Part shown: piece by piece, positions 1-7,510 of the stretch
Numbering within the stretch: position 1 is the stretch's first letter
How the letters are laid out: each line of letters starts with the position of its first letter
Source: JAQBDA01 sp041301185
Lineage (GTDB): Bacteria; Chloroflexota; Anaerolineae; Anaerolineales; UBA4823
Direction: 5' to 3'
Assembly (NCBI GenBank): GCA_041301185.1
Contig: JBFYSV010000016.1
Coordinates: 1-15,150, forward strand
DNA length: 15,150 bases
The notes under the pieces: generated by a model
What the model saw: the letters and a program-made list of their open reading frames with translations, nothing else
Told to the model about the DNA's origin: nothing
The model's database searches: none
Program-made: the position numbers and the translations under genes

Positions 1-81
1 GTCGCTTTCACTATTCTGGTGCTGGTATTGCTGGTCCTCCCAACCGGCATATTTGGCGAACCGACGAGCGAAAAGGCATAA
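1..81 (+). CDS. livH: LivH-type ABC importer permease, C-terminal end only
   Basis: The first 26 codons visible are the tail of a gene entering from the left edge. They encode a hydrophobic stretch rich in V and L, then LPTGIFGEP and a short charged tail ending at TAA. A final membrane helix followed by (R/L)PxGlfGE is the usual end of LivH/LivM-type permeases of the branched-chain amino-acid (HAAT) importers, and livM, livG and livF follow directly, so LivH is the natural assignment. The stop is 4 bases before the ATG chosen for livM, which implies co-transcription and probably translational coupling. Nothing can be said about the missing N-terminal part. Confidence 0.8.
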   Translation, partial: VAFTILVLVLLVLPTGIFGEPTSEKA

Positions 82-85
82 ACCC

Positions 86-1381
86 ATGTTCAAGAAAATC
101 TCCCGCGATAAAGTCCTTTTCTTCGGTGTCTCTTTCCTGCTCCTGATAGGAATCCAGGTCCTGATCAGCGCCGGTATTATTAATAACTTTTGGAGCACGA
201 TCATCCGCCTGGGCGCGGTTTATGCCATGGTCAGTCTGGGATTGAACCTGATTTATGGTTTCAATGGACAGTTTTCCCTGGGGCAGTTCGGGTTTTATGC
301 GATTGGCGCTTACACAGCAGCCGATATCACCTACCGCTGGGTGAACGAAGATTCTTCCTTAGGGTTGACCGTCGTCCTGGCAGTGATCTTGCTCACCGGG
401 CTTGCGATCCTGGGATTAAGACGAGTGTTGAGCCGCATCCGTGGGCTGGACGCTCTGTCTGCCTTTGCCGTATATCTGACTGCTGTGCTTATCCTTGGTT
501 ATGTTGGTCTCATTGTCGGAAAAACAATCGAGCCAGCAGTGAATTCCCTCCTCGGAGTATTACCCGAGGCGCTGGCGCTACAGGTTGTATTCATCATGGC
601 AGTCCTACTAGCCGCCCTGGTCGCAGCAGAGATCAGCTTCCTGTTCGGCCTACCTGTGCTTACCTTGGGGTCAGATTATTTTGGGATCGCTACGCTGGGC
701 TTTACGATTATCGTCAAGGTACTACTGGATAACTCGGATACCATGCTCGGCTTTGTAGAGATGAAGGGTGCCCGTGGAATGATCGGTATCCCGAAAATCA
801 CCACCTGGTTTTGGGTTTTCTTGTTTCTCATCATTACCGTAGTTGTGTTACGAAACCTGCTCCATTCGAGCTATGGGCGGGCGATTGTATCGGTGCGAGA
901 AGACGAGATCGCCGCCAAAACCATGGGGATCGATGTAGCAAACTACAAAATCCTCTCATTTGTCATCGGCAGCTTATTTGCAGGTCTGGCTGGTGGGCTT
1001 TATGCCCATATTAATGGATTCCTGCATCCCAATACGTTTAACTTTATTAAGTCTTTCGACCCAATGATCATTATCGTGCTGGGTGGATTAGGCACCCTGA
1101 CAGGTACGTTGGTCACCTCGTTTGTCTGGGTGTTACTGTTGGAAGGTGCACTGCGCCTGGTACTACCGGATGGATTTGAGACCTGGCGCTACGTAATTTA
1201 CCCTCTGATCTTGCTGCTGGTGATGCTGCTCAGACCAAAGGGATTGATCGGCGAATACGAATTCCCCTTCTTGCGCAAGGTATTGCCGCCATTGTATATC
1301 AAGAAAAAAGCGTCTCCAGATGGTAATCAGTTACCGACCAGCTCGGTTGATAATGCTGGAACTCCGGAGGCGGCGCAATGA
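86..1381 (+). CDS. livM: LivM-type permease of branched-chain amino-acid ABC importer
   Basis: This is an inner-membrane permease that would pair with LivH to form the channel of a HAAT-family importer for branched-chain amino acids or related amides. It is 431 residues from this ATG. Family landmarks visible are the GFNGQFSLGQ segment (about 59-67), the GLPVLTLGSDYFGIATLGF segment (188-206), the cytoplasmic loop SSYGRAIVSVREDEIAAKTMGI (starting at 261), which contacts the ATPases, and a C-terminal LLRPKGLIGE (381-390) followed by a hydrophilic tail. Compared with common LivM proteins of about 300-350 residues, there are roughly 60 extra residues at about 105-165 containing one or two additional hydrophobic segments. 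I chose ATG 86 over the in-frame TTG at 53, because the earlier start overlaps livH and adds a basic peptide of no family character. The stop overlaps the livG start as ATGA. Confidence 0.9.
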   Translation: MFKKISRDKVLFFGVSFLLLIGIQVLISAGIINNFWSTIIRLGAVYAMVSLGLNLIYGFNGQFSLGQFGFYAIGAYTAADITYRWVNEDSSLGLTVVLAVILLTGLAILGLRRVLSRIRGLDALSAFAVYLTAVLILGYVGLIVGKTIEPAVNSLLGVLPEALALQVVFIMAVLLAALVAAEISFLFGLPVLTLGSDYFGIATLGFTIIVKVLLDNSDTMLGFVEMKGARGMIGIPKITTWFWVFLFLIITVVVLRNLLHSSYGRAIVSVREDEIAAKTMGIDVANYKILSFVIGSLFAGLAGGLYAHINGFLHPNTFNFIKSFDPMIIIVLGGLGTLTGTLVTSFVWVLLLEGALRLVLPDGFETWRYVIYPLILLLVMLLRPKGLIGEYEFPFLRKVLPPLYIKKKASPDGNQLPTSSVDNAGTPEAAQ

Positions 1382-2214
1382 CCGATCTTTCTCACTCTTC
1401 CAATGGCAGGCAACAATTACTGGAAATCAGCGAATTGAGCATTCAATTTGGCGGGTTGCGGGCGGTCAATAATTTCTCCCTGGCGCTGAAGGAACACGAC
1501 CTTCAGGGATTAATCGGACCTAACGGCGCTGGGAAAACAACCGTCTTCAACATGCTCACCGGTGTCTATCTGCCCACAACCGGACAAATTGTCTTCAATG
1601 GAGTCAATATCACCGGTCTGGAACCGCACAGTATCAACCAGCTTGGGATCGCTCGTACATTCCAGAACATCCGTCTTTTCCCAAATCTGAATGTGCTGGA
1701 TAATGTGCGCATCGCTTATCACACCCATGCTGACTACGGATTATCGGATGGGGTGATGCACAGCCGCCGCTTTGGGGTCAAAGAGAGAGAGCTGACCGAA
1801 AAGACGCAAGAATTCCTCAGCGTTTTCAACTTGCAGGATCGCCAGGGGGAGATCGCCAAGAACCTGCCTTATGGCGAGCAGCGCCGCCTGGAAATCGCCC
1901 GCGCCCTGGCAGCAGACCCAAAGCTGCTTTTGCTGGACGAGCCGGCTGCAGGTATGAACCCCGCTGAATCGAGCCAGCTGATGGAGCTGATCCACTTCAT
2001 CCGCGAACGCTTTGACCTGACCATCCTGTTAATTGAACACCAGATGCGCGTGGTTATGGGTGTCTGCGAGCACATCACCGTCATGGACTTTGGAGAAGTG
2101 ATTGCCCGGGGTACACCAAACGAAATCCAAACGGATCCCAAGGTGATCGAGGCTTACCTGGGACCCGGGACCGCAGCCCTGACAGAAAAATTTCGCCGCA
2201 GAAGAGAAGGATGA
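1378..2214 (+). CDS. livG: LivG-type ATPase of branched-chain amino-acid ABC importer
   Basis: This is one of two cytoplasmic ATP-hydrolysing subunits that power the LivHM permease pair; 278 residues. All ABC ATPase motifs are visible: Walker A GPNGAGKTT (47-55), Q-loop Gln96 in RTFQNIRLF, a signature of the form LPYGEQRR (163-170), Walker B LLLLDE (183-188), and the switch His221 in IEHQM. The PYGEQ signature in place of LSGGQ, and the FQNIRLFPNLNVLDNV segment, are typical of LivG rather than LivF. The gene starts in a 4-nt ATGA overlap with livM. An AGAAGG-rich stretch lies at its own end just before livF. Only the identity of the transported substrate is uncertain, since no binding-protein gene is inside the window. 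Confidence 0.93.
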   Translation: MTDLSHSSNGRQQLLEISELSIQFGGLRAVNNFSLALKEHDLQGLIGPNGAGKTTVFNMLTGVYLPTTGQIVFNGVNITGLEPHSINQLGIARTFQNIRLFPNLNVLDNVRIAYHTHADYGLSDGVMHSRRFGVKERELTEKTQEFLSVFNLQDRQGEIAKNLPYGEQRRLEIARALAADPKLLLLDEPAAGMNPAESSQLMELIHFIRERFDLTILLIEHQMRVVMGVCEHITVMDFGEVIARGTPNEIQTDPKVIEAYLGPGTAALTEKFRRRREG

Positions 2215-2225
2215 GAGGTCTAGGC

Positions 2226-2960
2226 ATGGCAAACTCCATCGCATCCACCATGCTCGAAGTCGAGAACCTGAACGTTTATTACGGCGCGATCTACGCCCTA
2301 AAAGGGGTCAGTTTTCACGTCGATAAAGGAGAGATCGTTGCCTTAATTGGCGCAAACGGGGCAGGCAAAAGCACCACGCTGAACACGATCTCGGGTCTAC
2401 TCCGACCCCGGGTAGGCAAAGTGACATTCGAAAACGAAGATATCACTCAGACTGCCTCCGACCAAATTGTGCAAAAAGGCATTATCCAGGTTCCCGAAGG
2501 CAGAAAGATCTTCGCCACCCTTACCGTACAGGAAAACCTGGAGATGGGTGCATACACCCGCCGCGACAAGACCGAGATCCAAAAGGCGACGGAGAATGTG
2601 TTCCAACGATTTCCCCGCCTGGCGGAGAGACAATCCCAATTAGGTGGCACCCTCTCTGGCGGTGAGCAACAAATGTTAGCGATTGCGCGTGGCTTAATGT
2701 CGCAACCCCGCGTGATGTTGCTGGATGAACCTTCCATGGGACTGGCTCCTTTGCTGGTCGAGCAAATTTTCAGCATCATCCAGGATATTAATAAACAAGG
2801 CGTTAGCATCCTGCTGGTTGAGCAGAATGCCCAGATGGCGCTCTCCATCGCTGACCGGGCGTATGTGCTCGAAACCGGTATTGTAGTCATGGAAGGGACC
2901 GGGCAGGAGCTGCTGCATAACGACATGGTGATCGAAGCATATCTTGGGGGCAGCCACTAA
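2226..2960 (+). CDS. livF: LivF-type ATPase of branched-chain amino-acid ABC importer
   Basis: This is the second ATPase of the HAAT importer; 244 residues from this start, close to the usual LivF length of about 235. Visible motifs are Walker A GANGAGKST (42-50), the VPEGRKIFATLTVQENLEMG segment (89-108) that is diagnostic for LivF, the LSGGE signature (143-147), Walker B VMLLDE (163-168), and LLVEQN (196-201), where LivF carries Gln instead of the switch His. I prefer ATG 2226, which has GAGAGG about 7 bases upstream. An earlier in-frame ATG at 2211 overlaps the livG stop as ATGA but has a purine-rich stretch with no spacing. Either start keeps the gene within the operon. A 21-base gap separates it from the following small membrane protein. 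Confidence 0.93.
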   Translation: MANSIASTMLEVENLNVYYGAIYALKGVSFHVDKGEIVALIGANGAGKSTTLNTISGLLRPRVGKVTFENEDITQTASDQIVQKGIIQVPEGRKIFATLTVQENLEMGAYTRRDKTEIQKATENVFQRFPRLAERQSQLGGTLSGGEQQMLAIARGLMSQPRVMLLDEPSMGLAPLLVEQIFSIIQDINKQGVSILLVEQNAQMALSIADRAYVLETGIVVMEGTGQELLHNDMVIEAYLGGSH

Positions 2961-2981
2961 GGCTGAAGACAGGAGACGAGC

Positions 2982-3332
2982 ATGACAACACTCCAGAAAA
3001 TCTTGATCTTCTTCGTGCTTCCTTTCATCGCACCGCTACTCTACCCATATGATTTGATCGGGTCAGCCTGGATTGCAATTGTTCTTGCTGCGGTTTTATT
3101 TGGCTTGTTGGGCATCCTCCTGTTGCGGGGAAATTCGACAGCTCTGACCCTGAGCATCTTCCTGCAGGGAATCAACTGCATTACCCGGATAATGATGTTC
3201 TTACCAAACGCTTCCACATTGGGGCAAGTCAGCGTTCCCTGGATCATCGCCAGCACATTGAGCATCGCCCTTTCGGCATACCTGGTTTTGCGCATGGACC
3301 GTACCGATGTACGGGTGACGATGGTAACCTGA
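2982..3332 (+). CDS. Small four-helix membrane protein at the end of the liv operon, function unknown
   Basis: I do not recognise this 116-residue protein. It is mostly hydrophobic, with four likely membrane segments at about 5-22, 27-49, 53-74 and 84-104, very short loops, and a short basic/acidic C-terminal tail around RMDRTDVR. There is no signal peptide with a cleavage site and no catalytic motif. An AGGAG ribosome-binding site sits about 8 bases before the ATG, and the gene starts 21 bases after livF on the same strand and ends just before a hairpin, so it is very probably the last gene of the importer operon. By context it could be an accessory or stabilising subunit of the transporter, but the sequence does not show this. 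Being a genuine gene is well supported; its role is not. Confidence 0.72.
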   Translation: MTTLQKILIFFVLPFIAPLLYPYDLIGSAWIAIVLAAVLFGLLGILLLRGNSTALTLSIFLQGINCITRIMMFLPNASTLGQVSVPWIIASTLSIALSAYLVLRMDRTDVRVTMVT

Positions 3333-3340
3333 ACCAAACT

Positions 3341-3365
3341 CTAGGCGGGGCAAAACCCCGCCTAG
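3341..3365 (+). terminator. Perfect 10-bp hairpin ending the liv operon
   Basis: The bases CTAGGCGGGG (3341-3350) and CCCCGCCTAG (3356-3365) form a perfect GC-rich 10-bp stem around the loop CAAAA. It begins 8 bases after the stop of the small membrane protein and ends 18 bases before the cinA start. The stability and position fit an intrinsic terminator, but only a short T-poor TCCTT follows, so termination may be incomplete or factor-assisted. Confidence 0.65.
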
Positions 3366-3383
3366 TCCTTCAATAACACTCCT

Positions 3384-4526
3384 ATGCCCTCTGCCGAAAT
3401 AATAACGATTGGGACTGAAATCTTGCTTGGCGAGATCGTAGACACCAATGCCCAATACCTGGCGCTTGCCCTGCGGGATGCCGGCATCGATCTGTACCGT
3501 AAAACCACCGTTGGGGATAATCCCCGGCGCATTGCCCAGGCTATCCAACAGTCTCTGGAGCGTTGCCAGGTGATCATTACCACGGGTGGTTTGGGGCCAA
3601 CAGTAGATGACCCGACCCGGGAGGCAGTTGCCCTGGCGATGGGTGTTGAAACGGAATATCGTCCCGAACTCTGGGAGCAGATCCAGGCTCGTTTTCAGCG
3701 CTTTAACCGCCTGCCCACGGAGAACAATCGCCGCCAGGCTTACATCCCCTGCGGCGCAATTGCCGTTGAAAATCCGGTCGGGACGGCGCCTGCTTTCATC
3801 GTAGAGTCTGGGGATCGCGCGATCATTGCACTGCCCGGTGTGCCACGCGAGATGGAATACCTGATGCAGAACGCCATCCTCCCTTACCTCCGGCATCGCT
3901 ATCAGCTTAAGGGGATCATCAAAACCCGTGTCCTGCACACTGCCGGAGTAGGTGAATCACAAATTGATGACCTGATTGGCGACCTGGAAGCCCTGAGCAA
4001 CCCAACCGTGGGGCTAGCAGCCCATTCCGGGCAGGTAGATGTGCGTATCACGGTCAAGGCAGATTCGGAAGCCGATGCAAACAATCTGATCCAGCCGATT
4101 GAACAAGCACTGCGCCAGCGCCTGGGTGATTGGATTTATGGCACCGACCAGCAGACTCTCGAAGATGTTGCCCTACGAGCTGTCTCAAGCAAAGGCTGGA
4201 CACTGGTTGCCGTAGAAGCTGGATTGAATGGAAACCTGATCCGCCGCCTGGCAGCAACCAGCGGGCCGTTTTTAGGGGGGGAAATGCTTACCGCAACTGC
4301 CTCCATTGACGAGTTACAGGCTTTTACAGAAGCTTATCGCCAATCCCGTCAGGCAGATGTTGCCCTGGGTGTGGCTGTTTTACCGGCAGGAGATAAGCAA
4401 GAGGTGCTCCTGGTGCTGGTCACCCCTGAACGAGCACAGCAATTCACGCGACCTTATGGTGGTCCTCCTGGGTATGCCCCGCGCTGGGCGCTGCACCATA
4501 GCCTGGATCTGATCCGTCATTTATAA
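3384..4526 (+). CDS. cinA: CinA-family protein with a degenerate C-terminal amidase domain
   Basis: This 380-residue protein is shorter than the usual CinA of about 410-420. The N-terminal COG1058 / MoCF-like domain (about 1-170) is intact, with the opening AEIITIGTEILLGEIVDTNA and the conserved TTGGLGPTVDDPTRE (66-80). In characterised CinA proteins this domain hydrolyses ADP-ribose-type pyrophosphates. A linker domain follows to about 255. The C-terminal PncC-like region (about 257-380) still aligns by its TL(V)A..E......L..RLA and FLGG segments. However, the usual ESCTGG motif with the catalytic Ser is EAGLNG (278-283), and the AYSN..K and TGIAGPGG segments are also lost. The NMN amidohydrolase activity is therefore probably absent. 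The alignment stays in one frame, so this is not a simple frameshift. It starts 18 bases after a hairpin, with only a weak ribosome-binding site. Confidence 0.88.
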   Translation: MPSAEIITIGTEILLGEIVDTNAQYLALALRDAGIDLYRKTTVGDNPRRIAQAIQQSLERCQVIITTGGLGPTVDDPTREAVALAMGVETEYRPELWEQIQARFQRFNRLPTENNRRQAYIPCGAIAVENPVGTAPAFIVESGDRAIIALPGVPREMEYLMQNAILPYLRHRYQLKGIIKTRVLHTAGVGESQIDDLIGDLEALSNPTVGLAAHSGQVDVRITVKADSEADANNLIQPIEQALRQRLGDWIYGTDQQTLEDVALRAVSSKGWTLVAVEAGLNGNLIRRLAATSGPFLGGEMLTATASIDELQAFTEAYRQSRQADVALGVAVLPAGDKQEVLLVLVTPERAQQFTRPYGGPPGYAPRWALHHSLDLIRHL

Positions 4527-4622
4527 TTAACCCAGGCCCTCAGCTTGCCAATCTAAAACCTGGCAGCAGTCTCAATATCCAAACCTGCTATCCTGACCGT
4601 ACTTTACCCGAAAGGAATCAAT

Positions 4623-6602
4623 GTGACCCTGGAAGCGGATCTTCTACTCACCAATGCTATCCTGTTGACGATGGATAAGGATTTCACCCAATACGAGCCC
4701 GGCGCGCTGGCAATTAAGGGTGACCTGATCCTGGCAGCAGGAGCAGAGACAGAGATTAATAAATCCTATCACGCCAAAGAGATTGTGGATTGTGGGGGAA
4801 AAGTGCTCATGCCGGGCCTGGTAAACGCCCATACCCATGTGCCAATGACCCTTTTGCGAGGTCTGGCGGATGACCTGCGCCTGGATGTGTGGCTGTTAGG
4901 TTATATGATGCCCGTCGAACGCGAGTTCGTCTCACCGGATTTCGTCCGCCTGGGCACCCAGATTGCATGCGTGGAGCTGATTCGCTCTGGTGTCACCTGC
5001 TTCGCGGATATGTATTACTTTGAGGAAAGTGTTGCCCAGGCTACCGCCGAAGCGGGCATGCGGGCAGTTTGCTCGCAGACGGTGATGAAGTTTCCAGCGC
5101 CGGATGCGCCCTTCTTCGAAGAGTCGCTTGGTTCTGCCCGGGATTATATCCAGCGCTGGAAAGACCACCCGCTCATCGTTCCATCGGTCGCTCCACATGC
5201 GCCTTACACCTGCACCGCCGAGATTTTGCGCGCTACCGCTGAGCTGGCAGTTGAATTTGATATTCCTCTCCACACCCATATCGCAGAGACTGCCCTGGAG
5301 GTGGAAAACTCTCGCCAGGAACATGGCATGCCGGTGGTTCCATACGCTAAAAAGCAAAATCTATTCAATGCGAAGGTGCTGGCTGCCCACTGTGTCCACG
5401 TTGACGAAGGTGAGATCTTTACCCTCCGCCACCATAACGCTGGGGTAGCGCACAATCCTTCTTCCAACCTGAAGCTGGCATCCGGTTTTGCCCCGGTGCC
5501 AAAAATGCTCGAAGTCGGGTTGAACGTGGGCATCGGGACAGATGGACCAGCTTCGAATAATGATCTGGATATGTTCGAGGAGATCCGGCTGGCAGCTTTC
5601 ATTGCCAAAGCCAATAGCAACGATCCCACCGCCCTACCTGCCCACGACGCGCTGGCAATGGCGACCCGGTTGGGGGCAAACGCCTTGCATATTGGGCATT
5701 TGACAGGATCGCTTGAGCCAGGAAAACGCGCCGACCTGATCCTGGTGGATGTGAAGCAGCTCCACAATTCGCCGCATTTCCGGCGCGATCCGAAAAGCGT
5801 TTATGCCCAGATTGTCTATGCCGCAAAATCGACCGATGTCAGTGATGTGATGGTGAATGGCAAATGGTTAATGCGCTCGCACCAGCTCACAACCCTGCAA
5901 GAAACAGATTTGTACCAACATGCTCAGGAGTATGCCCGGCATATCGATACGTTCCTTATTCAGCGAGAGCAATCCGTATTATCCAAGCTGATTGCCATCG
6001 GCGGTGCCAGCGAAGCAGAGAGCTTCGAAGTACAGGCGAAAGTACGCCTATCCGATCCCCAACCGGTTTTGGAGGCGATCAATCACCCTGAGCTGGAAAT
6101 CTTGCATCACCGCCATTACCACGAATTCGATACCTACTTTGCCTTCGCTGACCCCAGCCAGGGTTACCTGCGCTACCGGGAAGATGAATTCATCGACGAC
6201 AAGGAGAACGTGGATAAGGTACGTTACCGGTTGACCCTGCTTGGCCCGGCGCGCGAGCACCATTATCCGAGTGATGTATTGCTCTCTCGGAGCCGGTTTA
6301 TTGCTCCCGCCACGCATAGCCTGCGCTTTTATCGGGAGTATTTCAAGCCGAGCGAAGAGAAGTTCATCGAAAAAGATCGACTGCGCTGGCGGGTGCTCTT
6401 CCGGGGTACAGAATTCTACATCAACCTGGATCGGGTAGATAATCCTGACCTAGGTTATTTCCTGGAAGTGAAGACCCGCACGTGGAGCCAACGCGATGCT
6501 GAACACAAAGCACAGCTTGCCGAGGAGCTGATTGTCTTCTTGGGTTTATCGACAGAAAAGACCACTGATAAGGATTACATCGAGATTGTGATATCTGCCT
6601 GA
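4623..6602 (+). CDS. MTA/SAH-type amidohydrolase fused to a C-terminal CYTH domain
   Basis: This 659-residue protein has two parts. Residues 1-440 are a metal-dependent amidohydrolase of the MTA/S-adenosylhomocysteine deaminase (MtaD/TRZ-ATZ) group. Likely metal ligands are His70 and His72 in NAHTH, His219 in LHTHIAE and Asp307 in GTDG, with Glu222 and His256 (AAHCVH) as catalytic partners. The spacings resemble those known for this family, so deamination of a purine thioether or adenosine-like compound is likely. After a helical linker (about 430-460), residues 467-659 have the CYTH / triphosphate-tunnel pattern: an opening E-V-Q-A-K (469-473), R517 and R519, KVRYRLTLLGP (532-542), DRLRWR (585-590), NLDRVDNPDLGYFLEVKT (601-618). 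GTG 4623 is the start, with AAAGGA 6 bases upstream; the ATG at 4621 is immediately followed by a stop. There is no internal stop between the halves, so this is a true fusion in the given sequence. Confidence 0.87.
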   Translation: MTLEADLLLTNAILLTMDKDFTQYEPGALAIKGDLILAAGAETEINKSYHAKEIVDCGGKVLMPGLVNAHTHVPMTLLRGLADDLRLDVWLLGYMMPVEREFVSPDFVRLGTQIACVELIRSGVTCFADMYYFEESVAQATAEAGMRAVCSQTVMKFPAPDAPFFEESLGSARDYIQRWKDHPLIVPSVAPHAPYTCTAEILRATAELAVEFDIPLHTHIAETALEVENSRQEHGMPVVPYAKKQNLFNAKVLAAHCVHVDEGEIFTLRHHNAGVAHNPSSNLKLASGFAPVPKMLEVGLNVGIGTDGPASNNDLDMFEEIRLAAFIAKANSNDPTALPAHDALAMATRLGANALHIGHLTGSLEPGKRADLILVDVKQLHNSPHFRRDPKSVYAQIVYAAKSTDVSDVMVNGKWLMRSHQLTTLQETDLYQHAQEYARHIDTFLIQREQSVLSKLIAIGGASEAESFEVQAKVRLSDPQPVLEAINHPELEILHHRHYHEFDTYFAFADPSQGYLRYREDEFIDDKENVDKVRYRLTLLGPAREHHYPSDVLLSRSRFIAPATHSLRFYREYFKPSEEKFIEKDRLRWRVLFRGTEFYINLDRVDNPDLGYFLEVKTRTWSQRDAEHKAQLAEELIVFLGLSTEKTTDKDYIEIVISA

Positions 6603-6694
6603 CTGGTCATTTCGCTGGCGGGAGACTGATCTCCATCGTTAATAAGGGCAGATAGGCAACAGTAATTATCCAACAATTGGGCGGGAACGATCTC

Positions 6695-7474
6695 ATGACG
6701 GAGACAATAGAATTTGCCACCCAACTGGCTTACCAGGCAGGCCAGGTGTTGCTGGAGTACATCGCGCGGGATACACCAACCCGGTTAAAATCCGACCACT
6801 CCGTGGTTACCCAGGCAGATTTGGCTGCAGACACCTTGATATCCGAAGCGATCCAGCGCCAGTATCCCGGTGATTTGATCTTGAGTGAGGAAATCCAGCC
6901 GCAGCTATACAGCAACCCTCCGGGTGCGGTTTGGATCATCGACCCACTGGACGGCACAACTAACTTCAGCCTGGGGTTGCCATTCTGGGGAATTTCTATC
7001 GCCAGGATAGTTGGAGCGAATCCTGAGACTGCCGTGATCTACTTCCCCAAGCTGGAAGAGCTATATCGTGCGGAACGAGGACACGGGGCGCAATTCAATG
7101 GCAGGCCCCTGGTTGTCAAACCGCCGGCTCAAGACCAGCACGCGGCTTTCTTTTCCTGTTGCAGCCGGACTTACCGGTATTACCAGATTCGCATCCCGTA
7201 TAAACCCCGGATTCTCGGGGCGGCAACTTATTCCTTGTGCAGCGTAGCCCGGGGGATTGCCCTGATCGCTTTCGAGGCAACCCCCAAAATATGGGATATA
7301 GCAGCGACCTGGCTCCTGGTCTGCGAGGCGGGCGGCGCGATCGAATCCCTCAATCAGGTACAGCTTTTCCCCGTCCGGGGCAATATCGACTACAACCAAG
7401 TTAATTACCCCACCCTGGCAGCTGCCACACCACAGCTACTGAGCTGGGCGCGAGGCAAGATCACCCCCTTATAA
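6695..7474 (+). CDS. Inositol-monophosphatase-family phosphatase
   Basis: This is a magnesium-dependent, lithium-sensitive-type sugar/inositol phosphatase of 259 residues, the normal family length. The key motifs are visible: SVVTQADLAAD (36-46), Glu65/Glu66 in LSEE, the hallmark IIDPLDGTTNF (81-91) with Asp83 and Asp86 as metal ligands, and IWDIAATWLLVCEAGG (199-214) with Asp201. The exact substrate (inositol-1-phosphate, histidinol phosphate, fructose-1,6-bisphosphate or 3'-phosphoadenosine phosphates) cannot be read from the sequence. The usual Gly-Ser-Ala-Ala stretch is replaced by GAATYSLCSVARG, and the typical aspartate-containing G.AD.Y segment is altered to GIALIAFE, so substrate preference may be unusual. 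ATG 6695 is preferred to the in-frame TTG 6677. It lies 92 bases after the amidohydrolase-CYTH gene and 36 bases before the aldo/keto reductase gene, so co-transcription with the latter is plausible. Confidence 0.87.
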   Translation: MTETIEFATQLAYQAGQVLLEYIARDTPTRLKSDHSVVTQADLAADTLISEAIQRQYPGDLILSEEIQPQLYSNPPGAVWIIDPLDGTTNFSLGLPFWGISIARIVGANPETAVIYFPKLEELYRAERGHGAQFNGRPLVVKPPAQDQHAAFFSCCSRTYRYYQIRIPYKPRILGAATYSLCSVARGIALIAFEATPKIWDIAATWLLVCEAGGAIESLNQVQLFPVRGNIDYNQVNYPTLAAATPQLLSWARGKITPL

Positions 7475-7510
7475 ACTGGGCAAATAAACCAATGCACGGA
7501 GAATAACCCT

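Noticed and set aside
53..85. An earlier TTG start for livM
   Set aside because: It overlaps the end of livH and adds a basic peptide with no family similarity; ATG 86 gives the expected LivM start.
3201..3938. A 245-codon minus-strand open frame opposite the small membrane protein and cinA
   Set aside because: It crosses the operon-end hairpin and is antisense to conserved cinA motifs; its composition looks like a frame shadow.
4527..4622. Promoter search in the gap before the amidohydrolase-CYTH gene
   Set aside because: TTGCCA (4545-4550) and TATCCT (4589-4594) occur but are 38 bases apart, so no pair with acceptable spacing was found.
6621..6634. A small hairpin GGAGA-CTGA-TCTCC after the amidohydrolase-CYTH gene
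   Set aside because: The stem is only 5 bp with no T-tract, too weak to call a terminator. Nothing else was seen in the 92-base gap.
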